A DNA stretch of 25,264 nt from Lachnospiraceae bacterium (GCA_900751995.1 CAADTP010000064.1:1-25264), one strand, 5' to 3'; positions 14,915 through 22,646 are shown, numbered from the stretch's first letter. The notes: generated from the letters alone by a model not told the origin. A program made the numbers and translations.

Positions 14915-17002
14915 ATGGACGTTTATAGAACTGACCGAATTCGCAATGTGGTTCTTTTGGGTCACGGAGGATCCGGCAAGACCACATTAGCAGAGGCAAT
15001 GGCATATCTGGCAGGAATGACAAGTCGTCTTGGCAGAGTAGAAGATGGAAATACCGTCAGCGATTTTGATAAGGAGGAGATCAAGAGAAAGTTTTCAATC
15101 TCCACATCTGTGATCCCGGTTCCGTGGGATAAGGTGAAGATCAATATCCTGGATACTCCTGGTTATTTTGACTTTGTAGGAGAAGTAGAGGAAGCGGTAA
15201 GTGCAGCAGATGCAGCCATCATCGTTGTTTCCGGTAAGGCCGGGGTTCAGGTCGGTACACAGAAGGCATGGAATCTCTGCGAGAAATATAAATTACCTCG
15301 TATGATTTTTGTAACAGATATGGACGTGGACGATGTCAGCTATCGTAAGGTAGTAGAGGAGCTTACCGAGCTTTACGGCAAGAAGATCGCACCTCTGCAT
15401 TTCCCGATCCGTGAGGATGGCAAGTTTGTCGGTTATGTGAATGTTGTGAAGCAGGCCGGCCGAAGATATATCGACAAAGCAGGCAAGGAGCCTTGCGATG
15501 TTCCGGAATATCTGGAAGAATACCTTGAGAAATATCATGAAACTCTGATGGAATCTGTTGCTGAGACGAGTGAAGAGTTCATGGATCGTTATTTCGAGGG
15601 AGATACTTTCTCCGTAACAGAAGTTTCTGCAGCTCTTGCAACGAATGTACAGGATGCAAGCATCGTTCCGGTATGCATGGGATCTCCGATCAACCTGCGT
15701 GGTGTATCCAACCTTCTCGATGATATCTGCGGATATTTCCCGAGTCCGGACAAGCGTTCCTGCAACGGTATTTCTCAGAAGACCAACGAGATCTTTGAAG
15801 CGAACTATGACTTTGCCAAAGCGAAATCTGCATATGTATGGAAGACGATCGCAGATCCGTTCCTTGGTAAATATTCTCTTATTAAAGTTGTTTCCGGTGT
15901 TATCAAATCCGATGATACTCTTCTGAACGTTGAGAAGGGTGAAGAAGAACGTCTGAATAAATTGTATGTTTTGGAGGGCTCCAAGCCGATCGAGGTTCCG
16001 GAACTTCATGCTGGTGATATCGGTGCGATCGCGAAGCTTGCAAGCGTACAGACCGGTGACAGCCTTGCAACCAAGGCAGCTCCGGTTCTCTATCCGAAGG
16101 CTATCATTTCCACTCCTTATACTTACAAGAGATATAAGGCAGTCAAGAAGGGTGATGAGGACAAGATCGCACAGGCCCTTGCCAAAATGATGAGCGAGGA
16201 CAAGACTCTCCGTGCAGTCAATGACTCTGCCAACAGACAGACTTTACTCTATGGTATGGGCGATCAGCATCTTGATATCGTAGTAAGTAAACTGAAAGAA
16301 CGTTATAAAGTAGACGTGGAACTTTCCAAACCGAAGGTAGCTTTCCGTGAGACTATCCGCAAGAACTCTGATGTAGAAGGCAAACATAAGAAACAGTCCG
16401 GTGGACATGGACAGTACGGACATGTCAAGATGCGTTTCGAACCATCCGGAGATCTGGAGACACCTTATGTATTTGAGCAGGTTGTTGTAGGCGGCGCTGT
16501 TCCTAAGAACTACTTCCCAGCAGTTGAGAAGGGACTTCAGGAAAGCGTTCAGAAGGGACCTCTGGCAGCTTATCCTGTAGTTGGTGTTAAGGCAACTCTT
16601 TATGATGGATCCTATCATCCGGTAGACTCTTCCGAGATGGCATTTAAGATGGCAACGATCCTGGCATTCAAGAAGGGCTTTATGGATGCATCTCCGGTAC
16701 TTCTTGAGCCAATCGTAAGCATGAAGATAACGGTTCCGGATAAATATACCGGTGATGTTATGGGTGACCTCAACAAGAGACGTGGCCGTGTTCTCGGCAT
16801 GAATCCGGATCACGAAGGCAACACCATTATCGAAGCGGACGTTCCGCAGCTTGAGATTTATGGATATTCCACAACACTTCGCTCCATGACCGGCGGAAGC
16901 GGTGACTTCTCCTATGAGTTCGCACGCTATGAGCAGGCTCCGAATGATATTCAGGCCAAGGAGATCGAAGCCAGAGCAAGCAAACTGGATGCAGCAGAAT
17001 AA
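14915..17002 (+). CDS. fusA2: Elongation factor G-like translational GTPase (FusA2 type)
   Basis: A ribosome-binding GTPase of the EF-G II/FusA2 group. Its exact job is not settled in the family; it is not assumed to be the main translocase, which is usually encoded in the str operon. The 695 residues cover all five EF-G domains. G1 is GHGGSGKT (16-23), G3 is DTPGYFDF (80-87) and the C-terminal domain IV/V contains KQSGGHGQYGHVKM, FKKGFMDASPVLLEP and YGYSTTLRSMTGGSG. The G4 motif, normally NKMD, reads TDMD (134-137), a marked change at the guanine-specificity site. ATG 14915 follows AGGGAGG. It has its own promoter and terminator, with repeat copy B inserted exactly at its stop codon. Confidence 0.9.
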   Translation: MDVYRTDRIRNVVLLGHGGSGKTTLAEAMAYLAGMTSRLGRVEDGNTVSDFDKEEIKRKFSISTSVIPVPWDKVKINILDTPGYFDFVGEVEEAVSAADAAIIVVSGKAGVQVGTQKAWNLCEKYKLPRMIFVTDMDVDDVSYRKVVEELTELYGKKIAPLHFPIREDGKFVGYVNVVKQAGRRYIDKAGKEPCDVPEYLEEYLEKYHETLMESVAETSEEFMDRYFEGDTFSVTEVSAALATNVQDASIVPVCMGSPINLRGVSNLLDDICGYFPSPDKRSCNGISQKTNEIFEANYDFAKAKSAYVWKTIADPFLGKYSLIKVVSGVIKSDDTLLNVEKGEEERLNKLYVLEGSKPIEVPELHAGDIGAIAKLASVQTGDSLATKAAPVLYPKAIISTPYTYKRYKAVKKGDEDKIAQALAKMMSEDKTLRAVNDSANRQTLLYGMGDQHLDIVVSKLKERYKVDVELSKPKVAFRETIRKNSDVEGKHKKQSGGHGQYGHVKMRFEPSGDLETPYVFEQVVVGGAVPKNYFPAVEKGLQESVQKGPLAAYPVVGVKATLYDGSYHPVDSSEMAFKMATILAFKKGFMDASPVLLEPIVSMKITVPDKYTGDVMGDLNKRRGRVLGMNPDHEGNTIIEADVPQLEIYGYSTTLRSMTGGSGDFSYEFARYEQAPNDIQAKEIEARASKLDAAE

Positions 17003-17007
17003 TCTGA

Positions 17008-17149
17008 GTAACTGTTCACAGGTAATATTCCGCGAGGTGTTTTGTCATGTATATGACAAAATCCCGAGACATACGGGGCAAAATCCCATCACCGAAGGTG
17101 ATATGGAATGGATTTTGACCAAGTTACTGTGAACGGAGTGAACAGTAAC
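17008..17149 (+). mobile_element. MITE-like repeat, copy B (142 bp), with perfect 8-bp target duplication
   Basis: Ends GTAACTGTTCAC and GTGAACAGTAAC are inverted repeats (11 of 12). Perfect direct repeats TAATCTGA flank it at 17000-17007 and 17150-17157; the left one contains the fusA2 TAA stop. Hairpins: TTTTGTCAT/ATGACAAAA (17040-17061), AAAATCC/GGATTTT enclosing ATCACC-GAA-GGTGAT (17080-17116), and GTTACTGT/ACAGTAAC (17123-17149). Relative to copies A and D, all three stems differ by paired substitutions. It sits between the fusA2 stop and the fusA2 terminator. Confidence 0.9.
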
Positions 17150-17185
17150 TAATCTGACAGCAGAATTATCGACAGAATGACCAAA

Positions 17186-17224
17186 GTCCTTCGCCTCATT
17201 GATCTGGGGCGAAGGACTTTTTTT
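17186..17224 (+). terminator. Rho-independent terminator of fusA2
   Basis: GTCCTTCGCC (17186-17195) and GGCGAAGGAC (17208-17217) form a perfect 10-bp stem followed by seven T. Confidence 0.9.
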
Positions 17225-17257
17225 CCATATCGCCGCTTCAGTACTGCAACAGAGCCA

Positions 17258-17286
17258 TTGACAAAAGCAGTTTATTGAATTAAAAT
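17258..17286 (+). promoter_or_regulatory. Promoter of leuS
   Basis: Consensus TTGACA (17258-17263), 17-bp spacer, TAAAAT (17281-17286). The transcript would start only about 30 bases before the leuS ATG, too short for a T-box leader. Confidence 0.75.
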
Positions 17287-17322
17287 TGGTTTTTAGATAA
17301 CAATGTTGGAGGAACCATAGAA

Positions 17323-19725
17323 ATGAAATACTTTTTTAAGAAAATTGAGCCCAAGTGGCAGGCGAAATGGGAAGAGAGCAAAGTCTTCGAAGCCAAGGAC
17401 AACAGCGACAAACCTAAGTTCTATGGCCTGGTAGAGTTTCCATATCCAAGTGGCGCAGGTATGCATGTAGGACACATTAAAGCATACTCAAGCCTTGAAG
17501 TTATTTCCAGAAAACGTCGTATGGAAGGATACAATGTACTTTTTCCGATCGGATTTGATGCATTCGGACTTCCTACCGAGAACTATGCAGTCAAGACAGG
17601 ACAGCATCCACGTGTGATCACAGATGAGAACATCAAGAGATTCTCCAACCAGTTAAAGAAAGTTGGATTTTCCTTTGACTGGAGCCGTGTGATCGATACC
17701 ACAGATGAAGATTACTACAAATGGACACAGTGGATCTTCCTCAAGATGTTTGAGAAGGGTCTTGTGTTCAGAGACAGAACTCTCGTAAACTACTGCCCGC
17801 ATTGTAAGGTTGTTCTTTCTAATGAAGACAGCCAGGGCGGCAAATGCGATATCTGCCACAGTGATGTTGTACAGAAATCCAAGGACGTATGGTATCTGAG
17901 AATCACTCAGTATGCCGACAAGCTTCTCGAAGGACTGGATGATGTTGACTATCCTGAGAACGTAAAGCAGCAGCAGGTTCACTGGATCGGCAAGTCCAAG
18001 GGTGCTTTTGTAAACTTTGACATCGACGGAATCGATGAGAAACTGGAGATCTATACAACCAGACCGGATACCCTGTTCGGTGTTACCTTCATGGTAATCG
18101 CACCGGAGCATCCGATCATCGATAAATACAAAGACAAAGTCGCAAACATGGATGAGATCACAGCATACCGTAATGAGTGTGCCAAGAAGACAGAGTTCGA
18201 GAGAACTCAGCTTGTCAAAGACAAGACAGGTGTACGCATCCAGGGTCTTGAGGGCATCAATCCTGTAAACGGCAAGAAAATCCCGATCTACATTGCAGAC
18301 TATGTAATGATGGGTTATGGTACAGGCGCGATTATGGCAGTGCCGGCACATGACCAGCGTGACTATGATTTCGCAAAGAAATTCGGCATTGATATCATTG
18401 AAGTCATCAAAGGCGGCGACATCACCAAGGAAGCCTACACAGGTGACGGCGAGATGGTCAACTCCGAATTCCTCAACGGATATACCAATAAGAAAGATTC
18501 TATCGAGCGTATGCTGGAAGAACTTGAGAAGAAAGGCATCGGTAAAGCCGGCGTCCAGTACAAGATGAAAGACTGGGCATTCAACCGTCAGAGATACTGG
18601 GGTGAGCCGATTCCGCTGATCCACTGCCCGCATTGTGGTGTTGTTGCAGTGCCGGAAGAAGAACTTCCGCTTCGTCTGCCGGATGTCAAGGACTTTGAGC
18701 CGGGTGAGGACGGACAGTCACCACTTGCCAAAATTGATTCTTTCGTAAACTGCACCTGCCCGAAATGTGGTGCCAAAGCCAAACGTGAGACAGATACCAT
18801 GCCTCAGTGGGCCGGATCTTCCTGGTATTTCCTGAGATATACAGATCCGCACAATGACCATGCGCTTGCTGATATGGACAAGCTGAAATACTGGATGCCG
18901 GTTGACTGGTACAATGGTGGTATGGAGCATGTTACCAGACATATGATCTACTCCAGATTCTGGCATCATTTCCTGTATGATCTGGGTGTTGTCAACACAC
19001 CGGAACCATATGCGAAGCGTTCCATCCAGGGACTGATCCTCGGACCGGATGGAGACAAGATGAGTAAATCAAAAGGTAACGTTGTAGACCCGCTTGATAT
19101 CGTAGAAGAATATGGCGCAGATACTCTTCGTACCTATGTACTGTTCATGGGAGATTACGGTGCAGCAACTCCGTGGAGCGACAGCTCTGTGAAAGGATGT
19201 AAGAAATTCCTTGACCGTGTTGCAGGACTGACAGACATTCTTTCTGAGGAACCTGTTTCTGATGAACTGGAGATGAAGCTTCACCGTACCATCAAGAAGG
19301 TTTCCTCTGACATTGAGAACCTGAAATTCAATACAGCGATCGCCAGCCTGATGACTCTGCTCAATGAGATCACAGCAGAAGGACGCCTCGGCAAAGAAGA
19401 CCTTGCGATCTTCGTTAAGCTCTTAAGTCCGTTTGCTCCACATCTCTGCGAAGAAATCTGGGAATTCCTGGGAGGCGAGGGTCTGCTTGCAGTTGCTCCG
19501 TGGCCGGAATATGATGAGGGCAAAACTGTTGCCAAGACCATTGAGATCGGTGTACAGGTAAACGGTAAAGTAAGAGGAACCGTAGTTCTTCCGAATGGCT
19601 GTGAGAAAGAAAAGGCTTTTGAAATTGCCAAAGCTGATGAGAGAATTGCTTCCTTCCTTGAAGGCAAGAACCTCATCAAAGAAATCTATGTACCAAACAA
19701 GATCATCAACTTTGTTGCGAAATAA
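17323..19725 (+). CDS. leuS: Leucyl-tRNA synthetase
   Basis: Charges tRNA-Leu with leucine; a cytoplasmic class I synthetase of bacterial size (800 aa). The HIGH motif appears as PYPSGAGMHVGH near residue 40, a Cys-rich zinc region (CPHC, CDIC) at about 160-185, the CP1 editing domain with GTGAIMAVPAHDQRD about residue 327-341, a second Cys-rich insertion (CPHCG, CPKCG) near 425-485, the KMSKS motif in GDKMSKSKGN about residue 580, then the anticodon-binding domain and the C-terminal domain ending in VPNKIINFVAK. ATG 17323 follows TTGGAGGA. It is monocistronic, with its own promoter; only a weak hairpin follows before the promoter of the next RNA gene. Confidence 0.98.
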   Translation: MKYFFKKIEPKWQAKWEESKVFEAKDNSDKPKFYGLVEFPYPSGAGMHVGHIKAYSSLEVISRKRRMEGYNVLFPIGFDAFGLPTENYAVKTGQHPRVITDENIKRFSNQLKKVGFSFDWSRVIDTTDEDYYKWTQWIFLKMFEKGLVFRDRTLVNYCPHCKVVLSNEDSQGGKCDICHSDVVQKSKDVWYLRITQYADKLLEGLDDVDYPENVKQQQVHWIGKSKGAFVNFDIDGIDEKLEIYTTRPDTLFGVTFMVIAPEHPIIDKYKDKVANMDEITAYRNECAKKTEFERTQLVKDKTGVRIQGLEGINPVNGKKIPIYIADYVMMGYGTGAIMAVPAHDQRDYDFAKKFGIDIIEVIKGGDITKEAYTGDGEMVNSEFLNGYTNKKDSIERMLEELEKKGIGKAGVQYKMKDWAFNRQRYWGEPIPLIHCPHCGVVAVPEEELPLRLPDVKDFEPGEDGQSPLAKIDSFVNCTCPKCGAKAKRETDTMPQWAGSSWYFLRYTDPHNDHALADMDKLKYWMPVDWYNGGMEHVTRHMIYSRFWHHFLYDLGVVNTPEPYAKRSIQGLILGPDGDKMSKSKGNVVDPLDIVEEYGADTLRTYVLFMGDYGAATPWSDSSVKGCKKFLDRVAGLTDILSEEPVSDELEMKLHRTIKKVSSDIENLKFNTAIASLMTLLNEITAEGRLGKEDLAIFVKLLSPFAPHLCEEIWEFLGGEGLLAVAPWPEYDEGKTVAKTIEIGVQVNGKVRGTVVLPNGCEKEKAFEIAKADERIASFLEGKNLIKEIYVPNKIINFVAK

Positions 19726-19750
19726 TCTGAAATATTTTCGGTATTTCCTG

Positions 19751-19779
19751 TTGAAAAATCGCATACAATAGAGTACAAT
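19751..19779 (+). promoter_or_regulatory. Promoter of the structured RNA gene
   Basis: TTGAAA (19751-19756), 17-bp spacer, TACAAT (19774-19779). With no ribosome binding site or ORF following, this supports an independent RNA transcript starting near 19786. Confidence 0.75.
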
Positions 19780-19785
19780 AAAACA

Positions 19786-20007
19786 AGAAAAGAAATTCCT
19801 GGAATGTGCGATGCCCCTTTTTTTATTTGAACCTACATTTATTAATAGGGAATCCAACATCGCTGCTGTGATGTCAGGCCTCTCGTCGTGGAAGGCAGAT
19901 CATCAGTTGAGGACACCCAACCTGGCGAAAGCTAGGCGTCAAATGGAAGGGAACGGCATTCCGGGGTATATTAGAAAGAATGAGCCATGTATAATGGCTC
20001 TTTTTTT
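19786..20007 (+). ncRNA. Stand-alone structured RNA (possibly a clostridial raiA-type or 6S RNA)
   Basis: About 220 nt between a sigma-A promoter and a hairpin plus T7 terminator, without an ORF. The ends close on each other: ATGCCCC (19811-19817) pairs with GGGGTAT. Inside, in order, are CCTA/TAGG (19832-19849 region), ACATCGC-TGCT-GTGATGT (19857-19874), GCCT/AGGC (19878-19895 region), GTTG/CAAC (19906-19921 region), CCTGGC-GAAA-GCTAGG with a GNRA loop (19921-19936), and GGAA/TTCC (19950-19962 region). This density of stems is typical of a conserved ncRNA. It is not SRP RNA, tmRNA or RNase P by motif. From memory the layout suits the raiA motif or a Firmicute 6S RNA, but I cannot confirm either name. 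Confidence 0.75.
19982..20007 (+). terminator. Terminator of the structured RNA gene
   Basis: GAGCCAT (19982-19988) and ATGGCTC (19994-20000) form a perfect 7-bp stem with seven T following. Confidence 0.9.
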
Positions 20008-20033
20008 GAAGAACGACGTGGGAGGAAACCGAC

Positions 20034-21086
20034 ATGGTAACAGAGAAAGTTTTTGGAAATCTGCCTTCAGGTGAGGAGGCACATCTTTATCACATTGAGA
20101 ACAAGTCAGGGGCTTACATAGAAGTTTCACAGTATGGTGCGATCCTGGTGAAGATCTGTGTACCGGATAAGGATGGCAGACTGACAGATGTTGTCCTTGG
20201 TTATGATAATCTTGAGAGTTATTTCGTAAACGGCTGCTTTTTTGGAGCGTGCATCGGCAGAAGCGGAAACCGTATTGCAGACTCCAGATTTATGATCGAT
20301 GGTCAGGAAGTGAAGCTGACACCGAATGAAGGCAAGAATAACCTTCACAGTGGTCCGGATGGATTTGAGAAGAAATTGTGGAAGGCCTCTGTTGAGGAGA
20401 AGCAGAATGCCGTTACTCTTTCCAGAATCAGTCCGGATGGTGAGAATGGATTTCCGGGAGAATTTGAGGTATCTGTTACCTATGAGCTGACGGAGGAGAA
20501 CGCAGTTCGTATTGTTTATTTCGGCGTAAGTGATAAGGCAACCGTTGCCAATATGACAAATCATTCCTACTTCAACTTAAATGGAGAGGGAAGTGGAACT
20601 GCGATGGATCAGTATCTTACCATCCATGCACAGGAATACACCCCTGTCCGTGAGGATTCAATCCCGGTTGGTGAGAATGCACCTGTGGAGGGAACTCCAA
20701 TGGATTTCCGAACTGCGAAGCAAATTGGCAGAGATATCGAGGCTGACTTTGAACAGCTTAGATTTACCGGTGGTTTTGACCACAATTATGTAACAGACGG
20801 CTATAACAAGGCAAGTATCCGTGAGATTGCATCTGCATGGTCAGAAGAATCCGGAATCCAGATGGATGTTCTTTCGGATTGTCCATGCGTACAGTTCTAT
20901 GCGGCAAACTTCGTGGAGGATGAACATGGTAAGAACGGACATGTTTACAATAAACGCGAGGCCTTCTGCCTGGAGACTCAGGTTGAGCCGAACGCTGTCA
21001 ATGTAGAGAACTTCCATTCTCCGATTCTGGAAGCAGGGGAGAGGTATTATTCTGAAACAGTCTACAGATTCTCTGTAAGGAAATAA
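20034..21086 (+). CDS. galM: Aldose 1-epimerase (mutarotase)
   Basis: Interconverts alpha and beta anomers of galactose/glucose, feeding the Leloir pathway; cytoplasmic. The 350-residue protein has the family motifs GRSGNRIADSRF, NNLHSGPDGF, the catalytic-His motif NHSYFNLNG, GGFDHNYV and the catalytic-Glu motif FCLETQVEPNAVN. ATG 20034 follows GGGAGGAAA just after the terminator of the RNA gene. No galK/galT neighbours lie in the window. A hairpin terminator after it runs into the next gene. No separate promoter is obvious between the RNA terminator and the start, so read-through from the RNA promoter is possible. Confidence 0.95.
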   Translation: MVTEKVFGNLPSGEEAHLYHIENKSGAYIEVSQYGAILVKICVPDKDGRLTDVVLGYDNLESYFVNGCFFGACIGRSGNRIADSRFMIDGQEVKLTPNEGKNNLHSGPDGFEKKLWKASVEEKQNAVTLSRISPDGENGFPGEFEVSVTYELTEENAVRIVYFGVSDKATVANMTNHSYFNLNGEGSGTAMDQYLTIHAQEYTPVREDSIPVGENAPVEGTPMDFRTAKQIGRDIEADFEQLRFTGGFDHNYVTDGYNKASIREIASAWSEESGIQMDVLSDCPCVQFYAANFVEDEHGKNGHVYNKREAFCLETQVEPNAVNVENFHSPILEAGERYYSETVYRFSVRK

Positions 21087-21088
21087 TC

Positions 21089-21108
21089 ATAATTGTTCAC
21101 AGATAACA
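21089..21108 (+). repeat. Possible end relic of the MITE-like family
   Basis: This 20-base stretch after galM matches the first 20 bases of copy B at 16 positions, including the core TGTTCACAG. No other part of the element follows, so chance similarity is not excluded. Confidence 0.35.
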
Positions 21109-21134
21109 GATAATTTAAATAACAGCTATGATTT

Positions 21135-21181
21135 CTGGTTTTCTTCATATAATGGATTATGAGGAAAACCAGATTTTTTTA
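21135..21181 (+). terminator. Terminator of galM, overlapping the start of the SpoIID-domain gene
   Basis: CTGGTTTTC (21135-21143) pairs with GAAAACCAG (21164-21172) and six further pairs extend it to a 15-bp stem with an 8-base loop, followed by a T-run (21174-21181). The ATG at 21159 and its first codons form the 3' arm. Confidence 0.75.
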
Positions 21182-22346
21182 TGTGAATGTAATTTTACTT
21201 GTGGTGCTGTTGAATAAAATGTGTGTGTATGGCAGCACAGCAGCTGGAGAGATGAAAGAACACAGGTCAGAACCTGAGATTAGGGTAGTACTTACGGATT
21301 CAGATTTTCAGTCGGTATACCATGATTCAGTGACAATTTCCCTGGATGAAGAAGAGACGGTATATGAGGCAAAAATCCTGCATGGCAGAAGAGAAATTAT
21401 TTCAATCCCGGAGCAGGAAAACGGCATTGGCATTCCATCGATCAACAGACAGTACGGTATGCCTGTATACAGTGGGAGAATGGAAATCCGACCGTGTGAA
21501 GAGGGACTTTTGCTGATCAATATCCTTCCTCTGGAGGAATATCTCAAAGCTGTTGTTCCGAGTGAAATGCCTTCTGCCTATGAGATGGAAGCTCTCAAAG
21601 CACAGGCGGTCTGCGCGAGGACTTATGCATGGAAACAGATGCAGGAGGGCCGGTTTTCTGAGTATGGCGCGGATGTTGATGACAGTGTGAGCTGCCAGGT
21701 TTATCAGAACATAGCACCGCAGGAGGCTTCTTCCAGAGCCGTGGAAGAAACAAAAGGGAAGATCATCTGCCAGGATGGTCAGCCGGTGGAGGCGTATTAT
21801 TTTTCGACCTCTGCCGGAGTGACCAGTACGGATGAAATCTGGGGAGCTCATAAAGCCGCGTCCTGGCTGCAGAGTGTCCCCTGTAAATTTGATGAAAAGG
21901 AACCCTGGAGTGCATGGGAGGTCAGAATCCCCTGGTCAAATCTGGAAGAAAAAGCCGCCTCACTTCTGAAACTGACAGGAAGGCTGAAATCTGTTTCTGT
22001 CCAGAAAAAAAGCCAGAGCGGTGCGGTGACAGAGCTTGCAGTCGCGACAGAGAGCGGAAGCCAGAACCTGAATGGGGAATACGCTATAAGAGAATTTCTT
22101 TCGCCCGGGGGATGCCGGATCACAGAAAGAAACGGCAGTACAGTGGACGGGGGCCAGCTGCTTCCCAGTGCCTATTTTGAAATTCTGAAGCAGGATGAGG
22201 AAGGGGTAACGCTGAAGGGCGGAGGCTACGGTCATGGCGTGGGAATGAGCCAGACTGCCGCAAATGAGATGGCAAAAGAAGGCTATACCTATGAGGAAAT
22301 CCTGAATTATTTTTTCAGGGATATAGAACTTGAGGAGATGTTCTGA
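21159..22346 (+). CDS. SpoIID/LytB-domain protein (secreted)
   Basis: SpoIID/LytB proteins are lytic transglycosylase-like enzymes acting on peptidoglycan; SpoIID itself works during forespore engulfment. The 395-residue product starts with a signal sequence (MRKTRFF then a hydrophobic core, residues 8-19). The conserved block runs from LLINILPLEEYLKAVVPSEM (catalytic Glu in VPSEM) through ALKAQAVCARTYAW, VEAYYFSTSAGVTSTDEIWG and the C-terminal GGGYGHGVGMSQTAANEMA. The ATG at 21159 is chosen because a later GTG start would drop the positive residues of the signal peptide; its ribosome binding site is poor and the whole start lies in a terminator-like hairpin. It is not in the usual spoIID neighbourhood, so a paralogue or a vegetative amidase-enhancer role is possible. 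Confidence 0.9.
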   Translation: MRKTRFFYVNVILLVVLLNKMCVYGSTAAGEMKEHRSEPEIRVVLTDSDFQSVYHDSVTISLDEEETVYEAKILHGRREIISIPEQENGIGIPSINRQYGMPVYSGRMEIRPCEEGLLLINILPLEEYLKAVVPSEMPSAYEMEALKAQAVCARTYAWKQMQEGRFSEYGADVDDSVSCQVYQNIAPQEASSRAVEETKGKIICQDGQPVEAYYFSTSAGVTSTDEIWGAHKAASWLQSVPCKFDEKEPWSAWEVRIPWSNLEEKAASLLKLTGRLKSVSVQKKSQSGAVTELAVATESGSQNLNGEYAIREFLSPGGCRITERNGSTVDGGQLLPSAYFEILKQDEEGVTLKGGGYGHGVGMSQTAANEMAKEGYTYEEILNYFFRDIELEEMF

Positions 22347-22373
22347 TACCTGCAAAAGGAGCGGGATGTAAGA

Positions 22374-22396
22374 TGCCGTGAACGGAGTGGAAATAA
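22374..22396 (+). repeat. Relic of a MITE 3' end next to copy C
   Basis: GTGAACGGAGTG here matches the subterminal part of copy B, and is the exact inverse of CACTCCGTTCAC just inside copy C, so together they form a 12-bp inverted repeat. It probably belongs to an older copy into or beside which copy C inserted. Confidence 0.45.
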
Positions 22397-22538
22397 GTTG
22401 CTGTTCACTCCGTTCACAGTAACTTGGTCAAAATGCATTTCAAATCACCTTCGGTGATGGCATTTTGCCCCGTATGTCTCGGGATTTTGCCATATCCATG
22501 GCAAAACACCTCGCGGGATATTACCTGTGAACAGTTAC
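22397..22538 (-). mobile_element. MITE-like repeat, copy C (142 bp, inverted orientation)
   Basis: The reverse complement runs from GTAACTGTTCACAGG to GAACAGCAAC and aligns with copy B over its whole length. The hairpin TTTTGCCAT/ATGGCAAAA (22485-22506) keeps pairing with a third base-pair type relative to copies A and B. Imperfect flanking duplications are GGAAATAA (22389-22396) and GAAAGTAA (22539-22546), 6/8. It lies between the SpoIID-domain gene and the yihY promoter. Confidence 0.85.
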
Positions 22539-22585
22539 GAAAGTAATAAAGTTGATGGAAATTATGACGAAAAACGAACCAAAAC

Positions 22586-22614
22586 TTGTCACATTATACA
22601 AACTATGCTAAAAT
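22586..22614 (+). promoter_or_regulatory. Promoter of the YihY/BrkB gene
   Basis: TTGTCA (22586-22591), 17-bp spacer, TAAAAT (22609-22614), 32 bases before the ATG. Confidence 0.65.
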
Positions 22615-22646
22615 AGAAGATAAACTTGTGGATTAGGAGAGAAAGA

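Noticed and set aside
15293..16009. 238-codon minus-strand open frame
   Set aside because: Shadow of fusA2; no motif and the sense gene is fully conserved.
17003..17322. T-box leader for leuS
   Set aside because: No GGTGG-ACCGCG motif or specifier stem; the stretch is the repeat, the fusA2 terminator and a promoter.
17653..18633. 326-codon minus-strand open frame
   Set aside because: Shadow of leuS in the complementary strand; no domain, promoter or start signal.
19801..19980. Cobalamin, c-di-GMP or other common riboswitch for galM
   Set aside because: None of the conserved core sequences I know is present, and a strong terminator after the structure with an independent promoter favours a free RNA gene.
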